Assembly (NCBI GenBank): GCA_028023455.1
Contig: JAQFVV010006197.1
Span: forward strand, 19,217,254 to 19,281,253
DNA: 64,000 bases
Source of the DNA: Epiperipatus broadwayi
Lineage: Eukaryota > Onychophora > Udeonychophora > Euonychophora > Peripatidae
Direction: 5' to 3'
Position 1 is the first letter of the stretch. Every line of letters begins with the position of its first letter. Both the position numbers and the translations under genes were made by a program. The notes under the pieces were generated by a model. The model ran no database searches. It was not told the DNA's origin and worked only from the letters and a program-made list of their open reading frames with translations. Shown here piece by piece: positions 35,231 to 46,129 of the stretch.

Positions 35231-36440
35231 ATATATATTATAATGGAAAATGGTTATTCGTACGGTTGAGTAATTATTTATTTTAACCAACGCCATTACA
35301 ATACAAGCAGAGAGCTAATACAGATACAAACTTAATTTCATATCTATACCCTTGATCGAACCACAAGGCAATACGTACATATTATCTTGGCGTTATTTTT
35401 CCCGACCAAGATACCCTCAGCTGCTGAACAACGCAAACTATTTCAAAGAAACTTAATGAATGTCCAGCGCTTGCTATTTATTTTTTTAGAATTGGGATTT
35501 CACACGAACAAGCAGCACATGAATATCTTAAACAAATCAGTATGCCCCTTTAATCACTACTTACAGTTTCCCCCCTGTCATAGCTTGGTGATAGGAGAAT
35601 AAAGCAAGGATATGAAATTTAATGACAAATATGTTTAATAATAATATTTACACTTTATATAAAAAATTACATTATAATAATAAAAACACACACTTATAAA
35701 TACATGGCTATAATAAATATATGCAAATAGATCAGATATAAAAGTTCTTAACGACCTGTTGATAGAGTTCTATTCTATCAAATCATGGATTTTATATTTA
35801 GTTATGAATAGTAGATAAATGAAAATGCATGCATGCTTTTACTTAGGCTTTGTTGTAATTGTCCCATGGGTATTTCTTCCGAGCGCTCTTGATTAACTTC
35901 CTCAGATTGTGGGGGTATTTTCGTTCCAGTTTTTGCTTGTTGATTCCAACAGGTTCTCCATTAACTTCCTCCGTTTGTGGGGTTATTTTCATCCAGTTTG
36001 CTGGTTGATTCTTTAGGTTGAGTTTCATCGACAGCTACAGAAGCGGCGATTCCTCTAGCAGGTCAGGCAAAGATCTTACATTGCGAGTCAGTGATGAGAC
36101 GGCTTGAATCCGAACCCACGTTCCTTTAACGCCACTAGCCATGCACTTCTCCCATTTACTTTTAGCTGTTGTTTCTCTAAAGTCTCTACTAGCAATCCAG
36201 ACAAAAATTGTAATTTTATTAATATCTTTCTTTGTTCGTTGTTTTTAAATTTTTTTTAATTAAGACTTAGATTTCCAACCAATTCTTATCATTATGTTTC
36301 TTTATTTAATTAGTGGATGGAATGTAAGTCCCAATTAATTTAACAGATCAGGCCAAGATCTTCCGTTGATAACATTTCTTTGTCCGTGGAATTTAATTTG
36401 TCCAACAGACTTTCACACCTACGGCCATATTGTTTCTTTT
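35231..36440. repeat. GC-richer insert of unknown class with pol III-like boxes
   Basis: Composition rises at 35250-35600 and again at 35850-36230. On the minus strand near 36145-36105 the order TGGCTAGTGG ... GGTTCGGATTC resembles a tRNA-type A box and B box, but they are closer together than in a tRNA. Minus-strand 36028-35843 is open for 61 codons (MKLNLKNQPANWMKITPQTE...) with a lysine-rich C-terminus and no known domain. It is probably a diverged mobile element. Confidence 0.4.
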
Positions 36441-36444
36441 TATA

Positions 36445-36845
36445 TATCACATATTACATTTATTTTATTTAAAGTTTACAATTCATTCATTTTTTCTTTC
36501 ACATTTACGTTTTACATTTATTTTAATTTGTTATAATATATTTTTTTAAAAGAGAGAAGAAACGCCTTTTTTTTTATGCATCCACTTTCCCTCTCCCACA
36601 ATAAACAAAATAACTTTCTAGCATTTCTTACAAGAGAGAAAGAGTCGCATATCTCTATTTATGCAGCCCCCCCTCCCCTTCTCTTACTATTACAAAAACC
36701 ACAGTAATTTTGACATTAGAATTTCAATTTCTTTCTTTCCCTTCCTTCTTTTTTTAAAAAAAATTATTAGCTAATTTATTTCACCTTTATTACTTTCTAA
36801 TTTTATTAATAACTATATATGTGTGTCGATGACTTTATGTGGTCA
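36445..36845. other. Noncoding, pyrimidine-biased stretch
   Basis: Plus strand rich in C and T (CTTTCCCTCTCCC near 36586, GCCCCCCCTCCCCTTCTC near 36665). No gene or mobile-element motif seen. Confidence 0.55.
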
Positions 36846-36849
36846 TCAC

Positions 36850-36985
36850 AATATAAAATAGAAATTCATACAACACCACATAATTACTCAAAAAAACAAA
36901 TTTTTACTAAAATTCTCACAGAACCATGGTTTTGTCTATTAAGAAATAGACCTTCTCATGTGAATTTCAGCTAAAACAACATATA
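36850..36985 (-). repeat. PLE terminal segment (3' end of copy C)
   Basis: Carries AAAACCATGGTTCTGTGAG on the minus strand and ATAGAAATTCATACAACAC on the plus strand. It is homologous to 5600-5760 (minus), 7870-7990 (plus) and 41768-41920 (plus). The palindrome AACCATGGTT is common to most copies. Confidence 0.8.
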
Positions 36986-38697
36986 TATTATAATGGTGTG
37001 GACCTATTTAAGCCTTAAGGTATCTATACTACAGGGCGCCACTAGGCAAATTGAACCTAGAAAATTTATATAGTAGGCAGATACGTAAGTTAAGATTCAC
37101 ATTTTACATGTTTTATTCAGGCCGTCAGCCCATGCCACTAGCTCAGTGGAGACGCAGAGATAATAAAATAATTCTTATCTAAAAACAATTTTTATATTAA
37201 AAAAATAATAATAGAAGTCACTGCCAGTAATAACACACAAACATTTATTTAAACATATATAAGATTTAACATTATTTTTAGTATAACTTTTACTTTATCA
37301 TTTAATTTACATTTTAACTTGATTTTTAGAATTTATTTTACATTTTAGCTCTTATAAGTTGGCACAGATGAGTTTAATAAAAGTTTGTTTTATAATGTTG
37401 AGTATAGATTGGCTACATAGATTACACGGTCAAAAACATTTCAAAATAAACATAAACGATCAAAATATAAAGTCATTGATGAAATTGCAGAGGGAAATTT
37501 ACAAGACACCCAACGGCATTCATCATAAGATGCCACATTGACACCAATAACTTAAAAGACATCCGAATAAATGCATTTTAGATACTCACCGTAAGGTATC
37601 ATTATTTACCGAATGTCTATATATTTGATCAAATATGAAAACTAAAAAACATAATTAACCATAAATGAATCTATGCAAGCATCTATACCCAACTTAAATT
37701 TAATGCATTTAAATAATTTTTACAATATTAATAATAATAAAAAAAATGGAAATGATTTTAAAAAAAAATTACATTCAATAAAATAATAAATAATTTAGTC
37801 AGATAAGAAATTCTTCTATTTAGAATATTGAAAAGTTTAGCATTTAGAGTTCTTTTTGTTTAGAAATGTTCATTAATTATATATTTCTTACATTTAGAAA
37901 AGTTCATCTTTAAACCGTTGCCATTTGGGTTCCAGTGTTAATTGTCCTGACGTCCTGGGGAGACGGATATGCTGTTGGCCATTTTATTGATTCATCCGGA
38001 GGTCTTTTACTTTAGCTGGTCCTCAATGTAGAAATGATTGGTCATTTCTCTTTCCCTTTTAGCAAAACTGAAGGGATTGAAGAGTGCATCTTTTCAATCC
38101 CTTCTCCTTCAACTCTGCACTAACACATATCACCACTGCTGTCATACATCTCTCCTTTAATTCTCCTTCACTCACTTTTTATGGTAGACTATCGGATCCA
38201 GTGGACATTATGTCATGATGATGGTGATGGTCTTTTTGCTGAGGTCCAATTCCATGAGTGATTTCTTTTATTGCCCATTCTGATCCCATTGTTTTTCTCT
38301 CCTATCTGCCCTTTGCTTATACATTTTAAATGCCCAAGGGCTAGTTTACATTTAACTAATTAAAACAATCATTTCCATTTTATGATTAATTAATGTGTTT
38401 TCCAAACTTAGATATATTTTTATCTCTAAATCTTTTTAAGCTTTTGTTGAAAATTTAGTTTTAAAACTTTTTCTTTTTTTTTAATAAAGTTTCTTTTTTA
38501 ATTTCTCATCTGTGCGATTTTATATATATTATAAAGTTTAGATGACTTTTAAATTTCATTTTTTTTTAAAAACAAATTTTTATTTGTGAACTTTATATTT
38601 TGATTTCATGTTTAATAAAAAAAATAATGTAATGGCGTCTGTGCCCATTACAATATATATATATGTTGAATTAAATCTTTATATGGATTGTTATTAC
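36986..38697. mobile_element. Insertion in PLE copy C, class unknown
   Basis: About 1.7 kb of foreign sequence. The left edge TATAATGGTGTGGACC and the right edge TGCCCATTACAATATA form short inverted ends, TATAATGG/CCATTACA, each next to a TA tract. The interior at 37910-38340 is GC-richer. Near 37138 the plus strand has TAGCTCAGTGGAGACG, a good A-box match without a B box after it. No open frame of note is present. Confidence 0.45.
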
Positions 38698-38893
38698 AAT
38701 AATGAATAGAAATGAGGAAATAATATTCATTAAATAGAGATAAACTTTACATTTTGATATCACTAAAAATTATCAATTACTACTAGTTAACAATTCATGA
38801 AGTTAATCAAGTTTTTCTCTTAAACCTATAAATATCAAAAGGTAATGCTTATCTCTATTTAATGGATATTATTTCCTCTTTCTATTCATTATT
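38698..38893. repeat. 196-bp fold-back repeat
   Basis: Arms of about 62 bases (38698-38760 and 38832-38893) begin AATAATGAATAGAAATGAGG and end with the complement. They share TAATAT(T/C)CATTAAATAGAG and TTTTGATAT. The spacer is about 70 bases. It sits at the junction between the large insertion and the rest of PLE copy C. Confidence 0.85.
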
Positions 38894-38894
38894 A

Positions 38895-39618
38895 TATATA
38901 TAACAAAATAGTATTTCCATCATTATTAACAATTAATTTCCTTTCCACTTCAAAGGATGTCTTCATGAGATTGATGGCCTGAGATTAAAAAAAAATTTCT
39001 TTTACTCTTCTTTTCAATAAACTTTTTTCATAAATATATAAAGCTGAGTTTTGATATCTATTTTTAACTCTACCTTTATGAACTCCAATTCTTTCATTAA
39101 GACTAAATTTATTCTGATCTATATAAATTTTATAACAACTACAATGTATCTATCTTATAAACTACCCCAGGAATAGATTTGTAATAAATTGACTGTTTTG
39201 AACTATTTAGTCTTTCAGGCCATTTTCATATCACCCAATAAAAAACTATTCTTATAAATCAATTTATTAATTGATGCCTTATATGACAATGAAATAAACT
39301 CACTGCCACTATCAATTAAATTTTTATTATTAACTGATTTATAGGTATTTTATTAAATGTAATATTCCTAATAAATTCATGATTATAACATAACTGAATA
39401 TAATCACAAGCAATTTGACTCCTCTGAATATAACAATTATTTTCAAAATTATTAAGACTTCTATTCCTATAACAAAAATTCAATAAAAAAAGTTTATGAG
39501 TAAAAGGTTGATAAAATGTCTGGCCTTAACACATTCCTTAAATTTTTTGCTTTAGTAAAATGATTATAAAATAAAATGTTATCAACTTTATCAACACTTA
39601 AATCTAAAAATTTTAACT
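38895..39618 (-). pseudogene. PLE reverse transcriptase end and GIY-YIG remnant (copy C)
   Basis: Minus-strand sequence collinear with 6349-6730 and 5800-6345. It includes the complement of TATCAACTTTATCAACACTT (VDKVDN region), the RNRSLNNFEN and YNHEFIRNI words, the Y-K-x-x-x-C GIY segment near 39160 and the LMKTSF tail near 38950. Frames are interrupted throughout. Confidence 0.7.
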
Positions 39619-41344
39619 ACTGTTTAATTATTGTTTTTCCACCCTGACTACAAAAAGGTTGAAAAAAAATTAGTAAGTTTTTTTAGAGTTTTTATAGTTT
39701 TACAGATTATAATAGCATGATGACTATGAAGTTATAATTGAAGGCATGAAACAGTGTAGGTCCAGCACTGCTACCAGTTTACTATGGTAGACTTTGGATT
39801 CACATGGAAGCAAGACCAAGATTTTATATGGCTCACAGCCCATATATGTGTGTATTAGATGGCATAAAGACTGAAGGGAGTTCATTGCAGGCCAACAGTG
39901 AATGGATTATACTTTTCCTGAAGATAAGAGACAGCTTACCCAGAGATCCCATCATCTTGCTGAAGAATTAGTTTATATGTATCCTGTTTTATCTATATGC
40001 AGAGAAACATAAAGGTACTGTGTCATATATATAAGATGAAGCTGGTGAGTAGTGGGTTATATATTGAGAATATTATTTTAAATAATTCATTGAAAATGAT
40101 GATTGTTAAAATCTCTAATTTAAAAGTAAAACAAATAAATAATTTTTGCTTGAATAATAAATCTAAAAAAAAAAAGCAAAGGATTGATTTATAAATTATT
40201 TTATTTTGAAATTAAAAAAAAGTAAACTCCAAAAATCTTTCTAGTCTGAAAAACAAATGAACTTGCTAGAGTATTTTTAGTGTTTGCAATTAATTAAGAG
40301 TAAGGAAGTATGTATAAATTTTTAATAAAGTAAAAGAAAATCTTTTTTTATACAATTAGAAATACTGAATTAATTAATAACTTTGATTCATACCATTTTC
40401 TTATATATATATACACATATACATATGAATTTTATGTATATTTTCACATGGAATTAGTTGTGAAAAATATTTTTAATAAGTTTATTATTTTGACAAATTA
40501 AAATATCATATAATAAAAATGTAAGTGTACAACCATACTTCAATGGGTACTGACATATATATATGTCAAACAATCATTATCTATGTATCATTAAAATGTG
40601 ATAGCTTATTTTTATCATTATATGAAATTCCCATATGTTACTGCGTGTCTATATGCTTGTGTAGATGAGTGTCATGTAGACACATAGTTAAAATCAATCA
40701 TACTTTATGAATTGTTAAAATGAATTACTGAATTTTATTATTAATTTATCACAAGTCAAATATGTTTATTTTTTATACAGGCACATTTGTGTGCTGATAT
40801 ATATGTTTTATGTAAACCTATTATGAGGTATTTGTAAATCACAATTGATTTCTTTTTGGTATTAATTAAAATCAGAAGACTTAATTTAAATGCATAGCCA
40901 TATTCAGCAGACCTTAATTTCATTTTAATTGTTATTAATAAATTGATATTTCATTGTTAAAGCTATTCCAGTCAATTTATTTAATCCTAAAACATAAATT
41001 ATTATATGTTGTATTACATCTCTTGATCACAGTAATAATTATAGAGCTTCATGCATAACAGTGTGTTATATAAAAAGGTTTATGTTTACTGTTATAAACA
41101 TCCAGATGATGATGATCCTGGTTGACACATAAAGATATCCTTTAAAGTCTATGCACTATATTTCATTTTAATTATTTATTTATAAATTAAGTTTATAGGT
41201 GGCCAGTACATTGATGGAACTAAGTTGCTAGAGCATTGATGATATCAGTATTCTATAATTAATCTCTATTAAATAATTTAAAAAAAAAAGAATTTTTTTG
41301 TTCTCTTAGTACATTTTCATAGTTTAAATTAAAACTACTAATTA
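39619..41344. mobile_element. Second insertion in PLE copy C, class unknown
   Basis: About 1.7 kb separates two collinear parts of the PLE, with about 35 bases of PLE lost at the junction. Similar words, AACTACTG-TTTAATTA and AACTACTAATTAATTA, lie at the two ends and may be a diverged target duplication. 39640-40045 is GC-richer than the rest. The remainder is AT-rich with no recognisable coding region. Confidence 0.5.
39752..40045 (+). other. Exon-like island of mixed composition
   Basis: From about 39752 to 39969 the plus strand is open for roughly 73 codons with balanced amino-acid use (PALLPVYYGRLWIHMEARPR, then SLPRDPIILLKN and a stop). A strong splice-donor-like word, CTGGTGAGT, occurs at 40041-40049, and a pyrimidine-rich ...TTTTTATAGTTTTACAG lies upstream near 39700. 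No family recognised. It could be a fragment of a mobile element or a noncoding exon; evidence is weak. Confidence 0.25.
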
Positions 41345-41765
41345 ATTATAATTTAATATTAGAATCAAAAGCAATCAATCTATCAAAAAAATTCTTCAAT
41401 TTATCTTCCTGTATAACAATCAATCATCAATATAGCTAACAAATAATTTTAAAGAACCAAAAAATTATTAGTAACACTACTCTCTAAAAAAAATCAATAT
41501 AGACAGAACACCTTAAAGGAGAAACAACATAACCAATAACCCATCTCTCTTTAATTTTATAAAACACATCATTACACACAAAATACATAGAATCCTCTAA
41601 TAATAATAACAAATCATAAATAACCTTAATCTTATCTGCAGAAATGTATTCAAATTTATTTAAAACAGTAAGAAATATCTTAATGCTTTCCCCCTATCAA
41701 CTGATTGGTACTTGTTTTCAATATCTAAACTACCAAAACACATTTCTTTTCTAAAACAAATTCAT
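41345..41765 (-). pseudogene. PLE reverse transcriptase N-terminal remnant (copy C)
   Basis: Across frame changes the minus strand reads LDIENKYQSVDRGKALRYFL (motif A region with its aspartate), NKFEYISADKIKVIYDLL, MYFVCNDVFYKIKERWVIGY then VVSPL (motif B region). It then enters the catalytic loop, which reads Y-I-D-D. These are the motifs lost by truncation from copies A and B. Confidence 0.75.
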
Positions 41766-41767
41766 TA

Positions 41768-41920
41768 ATTTTTTTGTATGTCTCAAATAGATGAAACCAT
41801 AGTTGTATAAGAATTTGAATAAAAGAATTTGAATAAAATTTTGTTTTGGCTAGTATTGCAGTGTTATATGAATTTCTATTTTATTTTAATTGCTAGTGTA
41901 GCATTAGGCAGTATTTAAAA
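41768..41920 (+). repeat. PLE terminal segment (5' end of copy C, inverted)
   Basis: TGAAACCATAGTTGTATAAG, then AAAATTTTGTTTTGGCTAGT and ATTGC(T)AGTG words match the terminal segment at 7870-7990 and the complement of 5600-5760. A 15-base direct duplication (AAAAGAATTTGAATA) lies inside it. Confidence 0.75.
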
Positions 41921-41959
41921 ACATATATATATACTTACATGTTTATATTCAGTTATCAC

Positions 41960-42570
41960 AGAGATAGAATAGCAGACTCAAAAGTTCGTGTATCAAATCT
42001 CAGCTGAATAAATTAAAAAATTATTTCAGTTTTGGACAATTGAATGAACAATTCTGTTCAACTTTCTACTTGGGTGTTCACATGTAACAATCTTCTAAGC
42101 AACTAACCAAATTAATTTGATCTTTTGTACATATTTATGTACGTGTTTGTAAATATTTTGATAAATACTTTAGTACTATTTATAAGGCAGATGCTATACA
42201 AACAAAAATAATAATAAATATATACATTGTTTTTGCTATATTGACTATAAGCAAAAATACAATGTTAATGATAATTGCCATCTTTTTAATACATATCATA
42301 AATAAAAATCAGACAACAACAACAAAAAAAAAAAACTAAAAAAACTTGGATTTCTGAATTTCAGTTTATATTTTAATCATGAAAAATAAATCAACACCAC
42401 AACTGGTGGATTAAACTTAACTAAAGATTTTAAGATCAATTCCTAGTTATGTAAGGTAAAAAGAATGTCTGATGAATTGAATGCAATCATTGTGTTTAAT
42501 TAAACTACTTCTTTGGTGCTTGAGTGTCACATGATCTTCTGGACAACTAACCATACAATTATTCTACTTT
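41960..42570. repeat. Two related diverged repeats in direct order
   Basis: CTTGGGTGTTCACATGTAAC, then AATCTTCTAAGCAACTAACC near 42070-42115 is matched by GGTGCTTGAGTGTCACATGA, then TCTTCTGGACAACTAACCAT near 42510-42555. They are separated by a poly-A-containing AT-rich spacer. The family is unidentified. Confidence 0.45.
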
Positions 42571-42574
42571 GTAA

Positions 42575-43730
42575 AAATTAGCATCGGACTACAGATTTTT
42601 TTATTTCAGTAAAATGAATAGTGAGAAGTAGTTGCATACAGTAACATTTTTTAAGCAATCTTTTTGAGGCATATAAAAATAAATTTCATCTAACAATTTA
42701 ATGGTTTTTTAACATAATCTGGTACATATATGGGATGGCTTGTATTCTTATAATAAGAAATTAATTTTACATTGAGATTTTTTTCTGGATTCAATAATGC
42801 AGTAAAACAAATTATAAGATGTTTATTTCCCTTTTTTAGATAATATACCTTATAATATCCATTTAGAATAGTGGCAATGATTCCACCTATATATTACAAT
42901 TTAAACAAATGTTTTTTAGATAAGTAATTAGGGATTTTTTGACATCAGTGATGTGAAGTTTGATTTCAGGTCAATAAGAAAAATATTTTTGAAATATTCC
43001 CAATTTGAAGAATCTATTTATTATAGCATTTAATTTATTCTTGAATTTTATGCACATAATATGCTTTTAATGAATTTAATAAAAGATTAAAAATCACTAT
43101 TTGGTGATATATACAAAATAATTAATAATAATTAACTCACATAATAAAGGTATAGCTTTTTTAATATTATTGATATGCTTTTTTTTTTTCAGTTCAAGGT
43201 TTTTAATTATACTTGACAAATAAGAAACTGATTCTAAATTAATTCATGATATAAGAAAACCCTTCTGATATTGAAATGAAACAGAGATTGACATACAGAT
43301 AATTAAACTGTGCATCAATTCAAAACAATGAAAACTTCTAAAGATTATAACTGTGAGCAGCAATAGAATACAATTGGACAAAGATTATAAAATCAATGAT
43401 AGTGATATGGTTTATAAATGAAGAAGCACAGGCACGTTTAATCTCAATTTGTAACAATATGGAAAACAACAGAATCTTTGAAATATTTAAAATATTTAGA
43501 AAAGAAGTACTTCTATATAATAAATAAATCATGATCTACATTAAAATACAGTAAATGAACCATACTATTTATTAAAAGTAAACTGATATTAATATCAGAA
43601 AAGATTATAGAGATCCAGATAATTAATACATTTATCTTCCTCAATGAGTAGATGTTTTTGAAATATATAGGAAAAAAGGTAATTTCAATAGTTAAATTAG
43701 TGGATGATTGGGATATAATAGAGAATATAA
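42575..43730. other. AT-rich noncoding stretch
   Basis: No gene or repeat seen. The minus-strand ORF at 43338-43532 is low complexity. Confidence 0.55.
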
Positions 43731-43734
43731 AAAA

Positions 43735-43945
43735 GGAATTTGCTGTTAACTGAAAGGAGATCCTTTGAATCCTCTTGGAGATCTTACAGAAACCAAGCAG
43801 GGCAAAGTCCTAATGTCCACTCCATATGTTCTTGTTGTTGCAGCTGTTATTATGTGACTATTCATATAGTATATGAATATGGATGGGTGGCTGGCCAATG
43901 CATATTAGCTAGTATAGTGAGTTTATTGGCATTTTATTTCTGAGT
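43735..43945 (+). other. Short island of balanced composition, possible coding fragment
   Basis: G+C rises to about 40-45 percent over 43755-43910. One plus-strand frame reads GDPLNPLGDLTETKQGKVLM, then STPYVLVVAAVIM and a stop near 43857. Another overlapping frame is open for 67 codons (MLLTERRSFESSWRSYRNQA...). Neither matches a family I recognise. It lies 100 bases upstream of RTE-like copy 2 and may be an older element fragment or a decayed exon. Confidence 0.25.
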
Positions 43946-44195
43946 TTAAGATCAAGAAATACCATGGACTTTCTTCTCTGTTTCCTGATAAGGTAGAATG
44001 AATGTGTGTATGTATGAAAATATTTTCTTTCTAATAAATATTTACAATCATGACAGACAAAAATAAATCATGGCTATTATTACTAGGAGGCTGTAAAATC
44101 ACCAGCAAGGCAACAATTGATGGTCAAAGGTGCAGAATGCTAAGAATCCACTGAATGTGAACCTAGACTGCCATTTAATGATGACTTTTTATTTT

Positions 44196-44960
44196 GGTAC
44201 TTACAACTGCAGATCATTTTCAAGTGAAGGAAGATTGCAAGAATTGGAAAACAAACTGTCTCATATTAAATAAAACATTATTGGACTTTGTGAAGTTAGA
44301 AAAAAAGGTGAAGAGATGATTGATTTAAAAAGTGGACATGTATTCTATTTCAAAGGGACCAATAGTGGAAGTACAAGTAGAGTAGGATTCATTATAAATA
44401 AAAAATGGAAAACCAACATTGTGGAGATTGATGGTATATTGGTCAGAATGGCAAGATTAGTTATTCAATTTAATACCAAATACCAAATGATTCAGGTTTA
44501 TGCCTCAAAAGGATTTTTATATGGATGTACAAAAAGCTTTTGATCCGATAAAACAACATTTTAAAATTGTTATGGGAGACTTTAATGCTAGAATTAGTAA
44601 ACAATGGAAAGATGAAAGTGCTATACATAAATTTAGTTATGGTAATAGAAATGAGAGAGGACATAGACTTGTGAAGTTTGCAGAAAAAGAAAAACTTTAT
44701 ACTATAAATGCTTTTTTTGAGAAAAATGTTAAAAGGAAATGGACATGGAAGCATCCAAATGAAAGTACAGCAGAATGGATTATATTTTTCCTAACAAAAA
44801 ATATATATTTCAAGATTGTAATGTTCATAATAAATTCAACACAGGAAGTGATTAGTGAGATGTAAAATACATGTTAATGCAAAACTAGAGAGACAAAAAT
44901 TATTAAGAAAAACAATATCCACAGTTGATCCCTAATCTTCAGAAACAGTCTAATAAATTT
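44196..44960 (+). pseudogene. Endonuclease domain of RTE-like copy 2
   Basis: Consecutive frames give GTYNCRSFSSEGRLQELEN, LCEVRKKGEE (CEVR glutamate), LKSGHVFYFKGTN, GFIINKKWKTNIVEID, QVYAS, then FKIVMGDFNARI (GDFNA motif), RNERGHRLVKFAEKEKLYTI and KRKWTWKHPNESTAEW. A TGSDHRL-type region near 44840 is degraded. Motif order matches AP-endonuclease-like domains of RTE elements. Several frameshifts are present. Confidence 0.8.
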
Positions 44961-45276
44961 AACTTAGAACTTGCAAATCATTTTCAAATATTTCAGATTT
45001 GAATAAAATTTCTTCTAAGACAAGAAAGTTTGTGAAGAAAAGCAGGTATATAAAATTATATAAAAATGATGCATTAAAAAAGATTGAATATCTCGAATTT
45101 GTAAAATGATGTAAAAAAGAGCTGATAATGATATAAGAAAGTATAATTGTGAACTAGTAAGGTAAGCTACAGAAGAGAATAAGAGCCTCAAGAGTATAAA
45201 ATAACATTTTGCTATTGGTAGGAAAAACTTATATTTGCAATAAAAAAAAGATTGAACTAAAAAAAGAGGTGATATC

Positions 45277-45484
45277 ATGAAATGGGTAAAAGAGTTCTAT
45301 CAAGAATTATATAGTAATAAAGAACAACTATCTCAAACAACTATTATATCTTCTGAATTGCCCAGGGTTTTAAATGAAAAAATGAGACATGCAATTAAAT
45401 TTATGAAGAAAGGAAAACCTCCAGGTAATGACGGAATTATGATCAATATTTTAAAAGAAGCCAGTGAAGAAATAATGCTTCAGA
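45277..45484 (+). pseudogene. Reverse transcriptase finger region of RTE-like copy 2
   Basis: The open frame MKWVKEFYQELYSNKEQ then IKFMKKGKPPGNDGIMINIL and KEASEEIM is the N-terminal reverse transcriptase part. It ends abruptly where the catalytic palm should follow. Confidence 0.75.
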
Positions 45485-45486
45485 GC

Positions 45487-46115
45487 TTCAGGAAATGTTG
45501 CAAGATTTATCAGATGAAAGTAAGAAAGTAGGACTAAAGGTAAATGTTAAAAAAAGTAAAATAATGTTCAATGGATTTTCTCAAAAGATGAAAATAAAGA
45601 TTGATAAGAATGAATTAGAAGAAGTTAGCAACTACAAATACTTTGGTCAGATTATTATTACAGATGAAAACATAATGAATGAAATTATAGAATTAAACTT
45701 GGTTGGAGTGCTTTTGGTAGAAATAACTTAATATTAAAAGAAAATATGCCTGTGTGTTTGATGAGACCCGAATACTTAATAGAAGAAAAATACAGAGACT
45801 TCAGACCAAGAAGTATGGAAAGATGCATGTTAGGAGTAAATAGAAGAGATCAAAAACACAATTCATGGGTAACTGACATCATTGAAAGGATTTGGGCTGG
45901 GCATGTTTCTAGAAGAGATGATAATAGATGGACAATTGAAATATTACATTGAATTCCAAGAGATTGTAAAAGAGCTAGAAAGATACCACATGTGAGATGG
46001 ATGGATGAAATAAAAAAGTGTGTAAGGGTGATGTGGAGAAAAGAGGTTAGAAATCAGAGAAGATTGATTGAACTTGGAGAGACCTTCATCCTACAGTGGA
46101 CTGATAATAGTTGAC
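45487..46115 (+). pseudogene. Reverse transcriptase C-terminus of RTE-like copy 2
   Basis: Resumes with EMLQDLSDESKKVGLKVNVK, SKIMFN, YKYFGQIIITDENI, then, after a deletion of the LTYRSETWTL segment, RRSMERCMLGVNRRDQKHN, IWAGHVSRRDDNRWTIE and a VRWMDEIKK, LGETFILQW end. It parallels 29400-30126 in copy 1. Confidence 0.75.
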
Positions 46116-46129
46116 GACGATGATGAAAA

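Larger units (their letters stand above)
36850..41920 (-). mobile_element. Penelope-like element, copy C, split by two insertions
   Basis: This is one minus-strand PLE in pieces: the 3' terminal segment (36850-36985), the reverse transcriptase end and GIY-YIG remnant (38895-39618), the reverse transcriptase N-terminal part (41345-41765) and a 5' terminal segment (41768-41920) in the opposite orientation to the 3' one. The pieces are collinear with copies A and B once two inserts, 36986-38893 and 39619-41344, are removed. Inverted terminal repeats are one of the arrangements known for PLEs. All coding parts are broken. Confidence 0.75.
44040..46125 (+). mobile_element. RTE-like non-LTR retrotransposon relic, copy 2
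   Basis: Same family as copy 1, with shared 5' start near 44050 (ATGACAGACAAAAATAAA) and shared 3' end (GGAGAGACCTTCATCCTACA, then GTGGACTGATAATAGTTGAC, then a GATGATG tail). The endonuclease domain (44196-44960) is better preserved than in copy 1. The reverse transcriptase core is removed by an internal deletion at about 45480-45487, joining the finger motif directly to the thumb region. The copy cannot move by itself. Confidence 0.85.

Noticed and set aside
37130-37165. Possible tRNA gene at TAGCTCAGTGGAGACG
   Set aside because: It matches a D-arm/A box, but no T-arm follows and no acceptor pairing is visible.
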